From the NCBI GenBank assembly GCA_046330935.1, contig JAXLRU010000010.1, positions 43,987 to 107,986 of the forward strand: a stretch of 64,000 bases of DNA, in the 5' to 3' direction. Below the pieces are notes generated by a model. It had not been told where the DNA came from. It saw only the letters and a program-made list of their open reading frames with translations, and made no database searches. The translations under genes and the position numbers were made by a program. Each line of letters opens with the position of its first letter. Positions within the stretch are counted from its first letter, which is position 1. The stretch is from JAXLRU01 sp046330935. Lineage in GTDB: Bacteria; Actinomycetota; Actinomycetes; Actinomycetales; Kineosporiaceae. Positions 46,192 through 53,360 of this stretch are shown here, piece after piece.

Positions 46192-47951
46192 GGCGCCGCC
46201 TTGTAGCCGGCGACCGAGCGGATGCTGCCCAGGTCGGTGCTCACCATGAACGTCGAGGTGCCCGTCGCGTCCGTGAGGGTGTAGGTCACCGACACGGTCA
46301 CGGAGGAGACGTCGCTGGTGAGCTGGCAGGCGTCGGTGGTGCAGGCCGCGGAGGGGTTGGTCCGGACCGAGGAGACCTGCCGCACCGTGATCGTGGCCTT
46401 CGCGACGAGGGTGGTGCCACTGCCGTTGGTCCACGTGACCGCGGGGATCGACGTACCGGAGCTCGTCGGGGTGATCGTGGTGTTGGTCCCGGTGGTCAGG
46501 GGGAGGTTGGTGTACCCGCTGCCGTTCCAGTAGGAGATCGTCCCGGTGCGCGTCACGCTGGGCGTGGCCGACAGCGACGACGGTCCGTACTCGGACAGCG
46601 TGGAGTCGGAGTAGCTGCTGACGGACACCAGCCCCGACGCCGCCGCCGTCGTGCTCCACGGACCGACGGCGAAGGCGACGGTCCCGAGGGAGCGGGACGC
46701 TCCCGCGCTCACGCAGCCGGCCCCGCTGATGGTGGCGCAGCCCAGCGCCGCGCTGCCGGCGGTCGCGCCGAAGCGGCTGGTCCGGGCCACCCAGGGCGAC
46801 CCGGGTGCCGCCACGGACACGAGGGTCCGGTTGACGGCGCCGACCCCGAGGACGAGGGAGGCGGCGGTGCCGCCGCTCAGTCGCCCGTCGGTGCACGGCT
46901 GGCTCGCCGGTGTGGGGCCGGGGCAGGTCGCCGTGGTGGTGGAGCCGACGACGGCCTGCGACTGGGTCGTGGGCGGGGTCAGCTTCAGGCTGCTGGTGGT
47001 GCCCGCCGCGGTCAGCATCGAGGCCGCGCTCGTCGCGGTCGCACTGTCGCTGGCCGGGGAGGCGGAGGCGCCGACGTCGGAGGAGACCAGCCGCTTGAGC
47101 TCGGCGGCGGTCAGCGCGGAGGAGGTGGTCCCCCCGGCCATGATGCTCGCCTGCGCCGGGGTCACCGACGCCTCGCCGCTGGCGGCCTGCATCGAGGAGA
47201 TGCTGGCGCCGGTCGAGCCGAGGTCCAGGTGGAGGTTGCTGGCCGTGGCGCCCGGCAGCACGGGCGTGCCGGCCGGCACCGCCTCGCCCGCGGCGCTCGC
47301 GGCGGTCACGTCGATCGAAGGGCCGATCGCACCGGCCTCGGCCTGGAAGAACGCCTGGCAGGCACCGAGGAACGGCTGGTTGGCCGGGCTGCCGCAGCCA
47401 CCGCTCGGCGCGTAGGCCTGGGTACGCGTGATCACCGTCGCGGTCCGCGTGGTCGACAGGATCCGCCACGTCACGACGACGGTGAGGTTGATCAGGCCCG
47501 TGGAGCTCGACGGGACCGTGACGTAGCTGCGGGCCGTGTAGACCACACCCGTGCCCGAGGGGTCGGTGTAGGTGGAGACGTTGGTGCCGCCCGTGCCCGA
47601 CAGCGGGGCGACGTCGGTCGCCTGCGTGGCACTGGTGCGCAACGCCTCGTCGATGCTCGTCCCCGCCGGCTTCAGGCGCCCCGCGACCACGTTGGGGTCG
47701 GCGCCGAGCACGGCGTAGGTGGTGCTCATGCCCTTGGACAGGGTCGCCCACGGCAGACTGCGCAACTGCTCCAGCACCTGGTTGGAGACCGAGGTGGCCT
47801 GCTGGCGCGCGCGGGCCTGGCCGCCCGAGACCAGGGCCTTCGTCTGCAGGGCCATGAGCCCGAGCAGGGCCACCGAGATGACCACCATGGTGACCAGGAG
47901 CTCGACCAGGGTGAAGCCCTCGTCGTCACGACGAGCTCGCAGCCGGCGCAC
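46188..47951 (-). CDS. very large prepilin-type protein, PilV-like N-terminus (587 aa)
   Basis: The leader and helix are canonical (RRDDEG^FTLVELLVTMVVISVALLGL, Glu at +5), and a PilV-like domain extends to about residue 180. After that come about 400 residues rich in Ser, Thr, Ala and Gly, with few charges and several cysteines (GGCGSP, TATCPGP, LGCATIS, AACTTDACQL). Ordinary PilV proteins are 130-200 aa, so this looks like a minor pilin carrying a tip domain, possibly an adhesin. The GTG start follows GAGGAGG. It is coupled to the PilW-like gene. Confidence 0.75.
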   Translation of the reverse strand: MRRLRARRDDEGFTLVELLVTMVVISVALLGLMALQTKALVSGGQARARQQATSVSNQVLEQLRSLPWATLSKGMSTTYAVLGADPNVVAGRLKPAGTSIDEALRTSATQATDVAPLSGTGGTNVSTYTDPSGTGVVYTARSYVTVPSSSTGLINLTVVVTWRILSTTRTATVITRTQAYAPSGGCGSPANQPFLGACQAFFQAEAGAIGPSIDVTAASAAGEAVPAGTPVLPGATASNLHLDLGSTGASISSMQAASGEASVTPAQASIMAGGTTSSALTAAELKRLVSSDVGASASPASDSATATSAASMLTAAGTTSSLKLTPPTTQSQAVVGSTTTATCPGPTPASQPCTDGRLSGGTAASLVLGVGAVNRTLVSVAAPGSPWVARTSRFGATAGSAALGCATISGAGCVSAGASRSLGTVAFAVGPWSTTAAASGLVSVSSYSDSTLSEYGPSSLSATPSVTRTGTISYWNGSGYTNLPLTTGTNTTITPTSSGTSIPAVTWTNGSGTTLVAKATITVRQVSSVRTNPSAACTTDACQLTSDVSSVTVSVTYTLTDATGTSTFMVSTDLGSIRSVAGYKAAP

Positions 47952-48028
47952 GGGACCTCCTCACACGGTGGGCACACGGATCGGGACGGGCGGCGCGGAC
48001 ACGGCTCGCGCGCACCGCTCGAGGGAGC

Positions 48029-48059
48029 GGGCGGGGCGGTCCTCGGGACCGCCCCGCCC
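48029..48059 (-). terminator. strong terminator after pilA
   Basis: GGGCGGGGCGGTCC-TCG-GGACCGCCCCGCCC is a perfect 14-pair stem with a 3-base loop, 21 bases past the pilA stop. It makes pilA a single-gene transcript, as suits an abundant pilin. Confidence 0.85.
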
Positions 48060-48080
48060 TGGCTCAGCGACGGCGAGGCG

Positions 48081-48512
48081 TCAGCAGGCGCCGGACTCCA
48101 GACCACCACTGGCGGAGTACTTCCAGTTGATCTTGGCGCCCTTGTCGTGCTTCACCTGGACGCACCACGTGGTGCTGTCACCGGAGACCTTGACGAACTC
48201 GACACCGTTGGAGACGTTGCCCACGCCCTTGGAGTTGACCTCCCAGGTCTTGGCGCCCGTGGTGGCGTCGGTCTTGACGGCGACGGTCGGCGCGTTGCCG
48301 GTGTTGTCGACGAAGTAGGTGGCGATCTCCTTGCCGAGGATCGACACGTCCGACTTGGCGGCCGTGTCGTTCGCCTTCTCGCGCTGCGAGAGGAAGACCG
48401 GGATGGCGACGGCGGCCAGGATGCCGATGATGATCATGACGACGAGGAGCTCGATCAGGGTGAAACCGCCCTGACCCTTCTCCTCCACGGACTTACGGAT
48501 ACGAGCCAGCAT
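48081..48512 (-). CDS. pilA: major type IV pilin (prepilin PilA)
   Basis: This 143-aa prepilin has a head of about 15 residues (MLARIRKSVEEKGQGG), cleavage before Phe in G^FTLIELLVVMIIIGILAA, Glu at +5, then the globular domain. Two cysteines, in TTWCVQV and at the very C-terminus (GLESGAC), probably close the disulfide loop usual in pilins. The ATG at 48512 has AAAGGA about 11 bases upstream, a rather long spacing. It has its own promoter, a c-di-GMP-I-like riboswitch and a terminator. Confidence 0.93.
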   Translation of the reverse strand: MLARIRKSVEEKGQGGFTLIELLVVMIIIGILAAVAIPVFLSQREKANDTAAKSDVSILGKEIATYFVDNTGNAPTVAVKTDATTGAKTWEVNSKGVGNVSNGVEFVKVSGDSTTWCVQVKHDKGAKINWKYSASGGLESGAC

Positions 48513-48560
48513 GGGGGCGCATGTCCTTTCGGGACCGGGGTGGAGAGCCGTTCGACCGGT

Positions 48561-48586
48561 CCTCGGCACGTGTGTGCCGGCCGAGG
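48561..48586 (-). promoter_or_regulatory. alternative hairpin overlapping the 3' edge of the pilA aptamer
   Basis: On the minus strand CCTCGGC...GCCGAGG gives a 7-pair stem around CGGCACACACGT, which can also refold as CGGCAC/GTGCCG. Its left arm reuses the CC of GCTGCC that closes the aptamer, so the two folds could exclude each other. It has no U tract, and about 48 bases follow before the pilA start. The switching role is inference. Confidence 0.4.
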
Positions 48587-48664
48587 CAGCTGGGCCGACC
48601 GGGGCGGTGTCCCGCCCGGTCCCCTGGCTTTGCGCCCCCGCCTCGCGACGGGTTCGCCTTTTCT
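48586..48664 (-). promoter_or_regulatory. c-di-GMP-I (GEMM-I)-like riboswitch in the pilA leader
   Basis: Read on the minus strand, the conserved blocks appear in order. AAAAGGCGAACC comes first, then a P2 stem CCCGTC/GGCGGG capped by a GNRA loop (GCGA), then GGGGCGCAAAGCC. A P3 arm GACCGGGCGG...CCGCCCCGGTC follows, and GGCCCAGCTGCC closes. The GCAAAGCC block and the GNRA loop that docks into P3 are the strongest marks of the class. The aptamer would begin about 20 bases after the predicted transcription start. The call is by eye, without a covariance-model score. Confidence 0.7.
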
Positions 48665-48690
48665 GGCCGTGTGGCTCCATGACGATCGTG

Positions 48691-48718
48691 TTCTCGCCCG
48701 TCGGGAGGGACTTCTTTA
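48691..48718 (-). promoter_or_regulatory. sigma-28-like promoter of pilA
   Basis: The minus strand reads TAAAG, then 15 bases, then GGCGAGAA. The spacing (16 bases between TAAA and the -10 box) is the same as at pilB, pilT and pilM; the -10 box differs from GCCGATAA at two positions. It lies just upstream of the riboswitch-like element. Confidence 0.45.
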
Positions 48719-48811
48719 CCTCGCCACGCGGTCATCACCCGGACGGACCTCTCAGGTTCCCCGAACGGGTGCCGACCTGGGGCGCGCGCCGCCCGTCGTC
48801 GGCACCGCACG

Positions 48812-48849
48812 CGCGAAGGGACCCACCCGGACGGGTGAGTCCCTTCGCG
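48812..48849 (-). terminator. strong terminator after pilC
   Basis: GCGAAGGGAC-CCACCCG-GA-CGGGTGA-GTCCCTTCGC forms a stem of 16-17 pairs with one mismatch, 18 bases after the pilC stop. It separates pilB-pilT-pilC from pilA. Confidence 0.8.
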
Positions 48850-48866
48850 AGCCCTTGGAGGCAGGA

Positions 48867-50090
48867 TCACTGGATCATGTCGAAGACCTTGAAGATCGGC
48901 ATGTACAGGGCCACGATCATGGCCCCGATGATGCCGCCCAGGAAGGCGATCATGAGGGGCTCGATGAGGGCGGTGAGCGCCTCCGTCGTGGCCTCGACCT
49001 CCTGGTCGTAGAAGTCGCCGATCTTGTTCAGCATGGTGTCGAGGGCGCCCGTGTCCTCACCGACCGCGAGCATCTGCACCACCATGGCCGGGAACACCGG
49101 GTGCTCGGCCAGAGGACCGGAGAGGGACTCACCGCGCCGCACGGACTCCTGGGTGGCCTTCGCGGCACGCATGAGGACGACGTTCCCGCTGGTGTCGCCG
49201 ACGATCTCCAGCGCCTGCAGGATCGGCACACCGGAATGGATCATCGTGCCCAGGTTGCGCGAGAAGCGGCTGATGGCCACCTTCTGGAACAGGGGCCCGA
49301 ACACCGGCATCTTGAGCTTGAACGGGTCGACGACGTTGCGGACCCGATCGGTGTGCTTGTACCGGTTCCACATCACCATCCCCACGATCCCGAGCACCAC
49401 CCCGGGAGGCGCGAGGATCTTCAGGCTCTGGCTCAGGAACACGAGCACGCGGGTGGGTGCCGGCAGCTCCCCCCCGAGGCTGTCGAACATCTTCGCGAAC
49501 ACCGGGACGATGAACAGCAGCATGCCCGTGACGGCGATGATCGCGATGACGAAGACGACCGTCGGGTAGGTCATCGCCGACTTGATCTTCCCGCGGAGCT
49601 TGACCTCCGCCTCGAAGTTGTCCGCGATCTGCAGGAGCACGGCGTCGAGGAAGCCGCCGACCTCACCAGCCCGGCACATGTTGATCATCAGGGGCGGGAA
49701 GATCTTGTTGTGCTTGGCCAGCGCGGCGGACAGGGACTGCCCCGTCTCCACGTCGGAGCGCACCTGCGAGAGCACCTTGGCCAGCTGCTGGTTGTCCGTC
49801 TGCTCGGACAGGATGGTCAGCGAGCGCAGCAGCGACAGCCCCGAGTTGATCATCGTGGCGAACTGTCGCGACATCACCGCGAGGTCCTTCAGCCCGACCT
49901 TGCCCCCGAGGCCGGGGATGGTCAGCTCCTTCTTCAGGCCGGCGTTGGCCTGCGTCACGCTCACCGGGGCGTAGCCCATGCCGCGCAGCCGGGTCACCAC
50001 CTGCGCCTTGTTCTCCGCCTCGAGCGTGCCCTTGACGAGCTTGCCGCTCTTGTCGCGGACCGCGTACTCGAACGTCGCCGTGTCGGCCAT
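48867..50090 (-). CDS. pilC: type IV pilus inner membrane platform protein PilC
   Basis: This 407-aa GspF-family protein has the two repeated cytoplasmic helical domains (FARQFATMINSGLSLL-like RQFATMINSGLSLLRSL, and RNLGTMIHSGVPILQALEI) and three membrane segments (about 170-195, 220-243, 375-400). It sits at the centre of the machine and is turned by PilB and PilT. It follows pilT by 10 bases, so the two are co-transcribed. The N-terminal domain YAVRDKSGKLVKGTLEAEN is typical. Confidence 0.95.
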   Translation of the reverse strand: MADTATFEYAVRDKSGKLVKGTLEAENKAQVVTRLRGMGYAPVSVTQANAGLKKELTIPGLGGKVGLKDLAVMSRQFATMINSGLSLLRSLTILSEQTDNQQLAKVLSQVRSDVETGQSLSAALAKHNKIFPPLMINMCRAGEVGGFLDAVLLQIADNFEAEVKLRGKIKSAMTYPTVVFVIAIIAVTGMLLFIVPVFAKMFDSLGGELPAPTRVLVFLSQSLKILAPPGVVLGIVGMVMWNRYKHTDRVRNVVDPFKLKMPVFGPLFQKVAISRFSRNLGTMIHSGVPILQALEIVGDTSGNVVLMRAAKATQESVRRGESLSGPLAEHPVFPAMVVQMLAVGEDTGALDTMLNKIGDFYDQEVEATTEALTALIEPLMIAFLGGIIGAMIVALYMPIFKVFDMIQ

Positions 50091-50100
50091 GTCCCGCTCC

Positions 50101-51426
50101 TCAGCCCCGGCCCGTCAGCCGCTGGAAGTCCTCGACGTGATGGCACTTCTCCAGACCCTGCTCCGGGGTGATCCGGCGCTGGCGGACGAGCTCCGCGAGG
50201 TGCTGGTCGAGCGTGTGCATGCCGTGCTGGGCGCCCGCCTGCATCGCGGAGTACACCTGGTGGGTCTTGCCCTCGCGGATGAGGTTGCGGATGGCGGGGG
50301 TCGCCACCATCACCTCGGTGGCCGCGACCCGACCACGACCGTCGACCGTCTTGCACAGCGTCTGGCAGACGACCCCCTGCAGGGCACCCGCGAGCTGCAC
50401 CCGCACCTGCTGCTGCTGGTGGGAGGGGAAGACGTCGATGATGCGGTCGATGGTCTGCGCCGCGTCCTGCGTGTGCAGGGTCGCGAACACGAGGTGACCG
50501 GTCTCGGCGGCGGTCAGCGCCACCGAGATGGTCTCGAGGTCGCGCATCTCGCCGACGAGGATGATGTCGGGGTCCTGGCGCAGCGCGTGCTTGAGGGCGT
50601 CGCTGAAGGAGTGCGTGTCCTCCCCCACCTCGCGCTGGTTGACCAGGCACTGCTTGTGCTTGTGCAGGAACTCGATCGGGTCCTCGACCGTGAGGATGTG
50701 GTCGGCCCGGGTGCGGTTGGCGAGGTCGATCAGGGCGGCCAGGGTCGTCGACTTCCCCGAGCCGGTCGGCCCCGTCACCAGCACCATCCCGCGCGGCAGG
50801 TTGGCGAAGTTCGACACGGCCGGCGGGATGCCCAGCTGCTGGAGGTCCTTGATCTCCCACGGGATGAGCCGGAACGCGGCGCCCGTGGCCTCGCGCTGGC
50901 GGTACATGTTGACGCGGAAGCGCGCCTTGCCCGGGAACGAGTAGGCGAAGTCGAGTTCGAGGGACTCCTCGAACTTCTCCCGCTGCTTCTGGGTGAGGAT
51001 CGAGTAGAGCACGCGCTGCAGGACCGGAGGGGTCAGCATCGCGGTGCCCTCGATCGGCGTCAGCGCCCCGTGCAACCGGATCATCGGCGGGGAGCCGGCC
51101 GTCAGGTGCAGGTCGGAGGCGCCGGCGGCGAGCATGAAGTCCAGTGCCGCGGCGAGGTCGAGGTCGTTGGCGTGCACCCCCTCCTCGGTCGTGGCGCGCG
51201 CGTAGGCGTCCGCGCCCGCGGCGGGCTCCGCGGCGGAGACGCGCGGGGCCTGCTGGGGCACGGGGACCGGGGCGGCGGCACCGGCCGGCTGGTACATCGG
51301 CTGGTAGCCCTGCCCGCCGGCCGGGGCGGCCGCCACGGCGGCGGGGGCACCGGGAGCGGGGACGCCTCGCGGGGCTGCGGGATAGGCGAAACCCTCCGGC
51401 ACGTACGGCTGGCCGGTACTGTCCAC
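50101..51426 (-). CDS. pilT: pilus retraction ATPase PilT with long disordered N-terminus
   Basis: This 441-aa hexameric ATPase drives pilus retraction. It has ASDLHLTAGSPP, Walker A GPTGSGKSTT, the Asp box (TVEDPIEFLH), Walker B DIILVGEMRD, the His box (FATLHTQDAAQTIDR) and the retraction-specific AIRNLIREGK near the C-terminus. The first 90 residues are a Pro/Ala/Gly/Gln-rich segment absent from usual PilT proteins (about 345 aa). The GTG at 51426 has GGAGGAG directly upstream, so the extension is probably real. A sigma-28-like promoter lies about 80 bases upstream. Confidence 0.94.
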   Translation of the reverse strand: MDSTGQPYVPEGFAYPAAPRGVPAPGAPAAVAAAPAGGQGYQPMYQPAGAAAPVPVPQQAPRVSAAEPAAGADAYARATTEEGVHANDLDLAAALDFMLAAGASDLHLTAGSPPMIRLHGALTPIEGTAMLTPPVLQRVLYSILTQKQREKFEESLELDFAYSFPGKARFRVNMYRQREATGAAFRLIPWEIKDLQQLGIPPAVSNFANLPRGMVLVTGPTGSGKSTTLAALIDLANRTRADHILTVEDPIEFLHKHKQCLVNQREVGEDTHSFSDALKHALRQDPDIILVGEMRDLETISVALTAAETGHLVFATLHTQDAAQTIDRIIDVFPSHQQQQVRVQLAGALQGVVCQTLCKTVDGRGRVAATEVMVATPAIRNLIREGKTHQVYSAMQAGAQHGMHTLDQHLAELVRQRRITPEQGLEKCHHVEDFQRLTGRG

Positions 51427-51507
51427 GTGCTCCTCCTCCTGCGATGGCGGCCCGGACCCGGGCGTTGCCCCGTTCGGGGGACGGCCCGTGGCGCAGGTGT
51501 CGGCAGA

Positions 51508-51535
51508 GGATCGGCCGGGCCGGGGCTGTGCTTGA
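51508..51535 (-). promoter_or_regulatory. sigma-28-like promoter of pilT-pilC
   Basis: The minus strand reads (C)TCAAG, then 15 bases, then GCCGATCC, the best match of the set: GCCGAT is the exact core of the sigma-28 -10 box. The predicted start is about 75 bases before the pilT GTG. Confidence 0.65.
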
Positions 51536-51544
51536 GCGCTCCCC

Positions 51545-51562
51545 GACCGGGTGCACCCGGTC
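51545..51562. repeat. perfect 18-base palindrome at the pilB stop codon
   Basis: GACCGGGTGCACCCGGTC reads the same on both strands and ends inside the pilB stop. It lies 10 bases upstream of the TCAA box of the pilT promoter. It could be a terminator (7 pairs, 4-base loop) or an operator for a dimeric regulator. Which of these it is cannot be told from sequence. Confidence 0.6.
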
Positions 51563-53231
51563 AGGCGACGACGCGGAGGATCTCCTCCAACGACGTGACG
51601 CCGTCGCGCACCTTCGAAAGCCCGTCGGCGCGCAGGTCGCTCATCCCCGCCGCCTTGGCGACGGCCATGATCTCGGTGGCGCTGGAGTGGGAGACGGCCA
51701 TCCGCTCGATCTCCTCGCTCACCGCCATCACCTCGTGCAGCGCGAGGCGGCCCTTGTACCCCGTCTTCGCGCAGGCGGAGCAGCCGACGGCGCGGTGCAG
51801 GGTCGGCAGCGGCTCCCCCGGTTGCCAGGGGAAGCGCGCGCCGATCAGCTCCTCGGGCGTGGGGGTGTAGGGCTCCTTGCACTTCGGGCACAGCCGGCGG
51901 GCCAGGCGCTGGGCGAGCACGCAGTCGAGGGCCGAGCCCACGAGGAACGGCTCGATGCCCATCTCGGTGAGCCGCGTGATGGCCGACGGGGCGTCATTGG
52001 TGTGCAGGGTGGACAGCACGAGGTGGCCGGTCAGTGCAGCCTCGACGGCGATCTGGGCGGTCTCGTGGTCCCGGATCTCACCGATGAGGACCACGTCGGG
52101 GTCCGAGCGCAGGATGGAGCGCAGGGCGGCGGCGAACGTGAGCCCCGCCTTGGCGTTGACCTGCACCTGGTTGATCCCCGGCAGCCGGTACTCGACGGGG
52201 TCCTCCACCGTGATCACGTTGATCTCGGGCTTGGAGACGATGTTCAACGTGGCGTACAGGGTGGTCGACTTGCCCGAGCCGGTCGGGCCGGTGACGAGGA
52301 TCATGCCGTAGGGCTTCGTGAACGAGGCGGAGTACCGGGCGTAGTTGCTGTCCTCGAAGCCCAGGTCGGACAGCGCCAACGTGGCCGTGGAGTTGTCCAG
52401 GATCCGCATGACGACCTTCTCGCCCCACACGGTCGGCAGCGTGGCGACGCGCAGGTCGATCTTGCGGCCCATCGCGGTGACGGACAGCCGCCCGTCCTGG
52501 GGGATCCGTCGCTCCGCGATGTTGATGTCCGCCATGATCTTCAGACGGGAGATGACACCCGACTGGATGGAGCGGGGGGAACGCATCACCTCGTGCAGGA
52601 CGCCGTCGATCCGGTACCGCACCCGCAGGTCGTTCTCCCCCGGCTCGATGTGGATGTCCGAGGCGCGGTCCTGGATCGCCTGCGTGATCAGCAGGTTCAC
52701 GTACTTGACGATCGGGGCGTCGTCGACGACCTCCTTGACCTTGGACAGGTCCTCGTGATCGTCCTCGTCGTGCGTGAGCTGGGTGGTGAGGTCGTCCATC
52801 TCACCGTCGTTGCGGTACATGCGGTCGATCGCGGTGAGCAGGTCCTCGCGGGTGGCGACCACCGGACGCGGCTCGAGGCCGGTGATGGAGCGGATGTCGT
52901 CCAGCGCGAAGACGTTCGACGGGTCCGCCATCGCGAGGACCAGCCGCTGCTCCTCGAAGCCGATCGCCAGCACCGTGTGCCGGCGGCACACGGCGGCGGG
53001 CAGCATGCCCACGGCCGCGCCGTCGATCGAGAACTCCGAGAGGTCGACGAACGACAGACCGATCTGCTGGGCCAGGGCGGCGACGAGTTGCGCCTCGGTC
53101 AGGACGCCGTGCTCGACGAGGACGCGGCCGAGGCTGCGCCCGCCGCGCTGGTGCTCGTCGTAGGCCGCCGCCAGCTGCGCCTCGTCGACCAACCCGCCCT
53201 CGAGCAGGATGTCGGCCAGCTGCCTCACCAT
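51561..53231 (-). CDS. pilB: pilus assembly ATPase PilB
   Basis: This 556-aa GspE-family ATPase powers pilus extension. The C-terminal motor has SDIHIEPGENDLRVRYRIDG, Walker A GPTGSGKSTT, VITVEDPVEY, Walker B DVVLIGEIRD, LSTLHTNDAPSAITR and the zinc-binding CPKC and CSAC pairs. The N-terminus (about 3-60) shows two 24-residue MshEN-type repeats with a 5-residue spacer, but the c-di-GMP-contact Arg of each is replaced (QLADI and SLGRV instead of RLGxx). The ATG has its own sigma-28-like promoter. It is the first gene of the pilus locus. Confidence 0.95.
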   Translation of the reverse strand: MVRQLADILLEGGLVDEAQLAAAYDEHQRGGRSLGRVLVEHGVLTEAQLVAALAQQIGLSFVDLSEFSIDGAAVGMLPAAVCRRHTVLAIGFEEQRLVLAMADPSNVFALDDIRSITGLEPRPVVATREDLLTAIDRMYRNDGEMDDLTTQLTHDEDDHEDLSKVKEVVDDAPIVKYVNLLITQAIQDRASDIHIEPGENDLRVRYRIDGVLHEVMRSPRSIQSGVISRLKIMADINIAERRIPQDGRLSVTAMGRKIDLRVATLPTVWGEKVVMRILDNSTATLALSDLGFEDSNYARYSASFTKPYGMILVTGPTGSGKSTTLYATLNIVSKPEINVITVEDPVEYRLPGINQVQVNAKAGLTFAAALRSILRSDPDVVLIGEIRDHETAQIAVEAALTGHLVLSTLHTNDAPSAITRLTEMGIEPFLVGSALDCVLAQRLARRLCPKCKEPYTPTPEELIGARFPWQPGEPLPTLHRAVGCSACAKTGYKGRLALHEVMAVSEEIERMAVSHSSATEIMAVAKAAGMSDLRADGLSKVRDGVTSLEEILRVVA

Positions 53232-53279
53232 CGACGGCCCAGGGGCGGGAGGGGGGACACGCAGGCCGTCATGGCGGGG

Positions 53280-53307
53280 CTATCGGGCCCGCGCGCAGCG
53301 GTCTTGA
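53280..53307 (-). promoter_or_regulatory. sigma-28-like promoter of pilB
   Basis: The minus strand reads TCAAG, then 15 bases, then CCCGATAG (consensus GCCGATAA), with 16 bases between TCAA and CCCGATAG. The predicted start is about 40 bases before the pilB ATG. Confidence 0.6.
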
Positions 53308-53331
53308 TGTGCGGGCCCGTGCGATCCACCT

Positions 53332-53349
53332 CCCGGCCTACAGGCCGGG
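53332..53349 (-). terminator. hairpin terminator after aroE
   Basis: CCCGGCCT-AC-AGGCCGGG is a perfect 8-pair stem with a 2-base loop (in practice 7 pairs and 4 bases), 12 bases past the aroE stop. It isolates the aroE operon from the pilus locus. Confidence 0.65.
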
Positions 53350-53360
53350 GACCGCCTGCC

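Noticed and set aside
47978..47985. A CCCGATCC box before the large PilV-like gene
   Set aside because: It matches the -10 part of the pilus promoter set, but no TCAA lies 15-17 bases upstream, so I did not count it as a promoter.
53285..53318. GGGCCCGC/GCGGGCCC stem upstream of pilB, first read as a leader hairpin
   Set aside because: It overlaps the sigma-28-like promoter, so it lies mostly upstream of the predicted transcript and is unlikely to act as RNA there.
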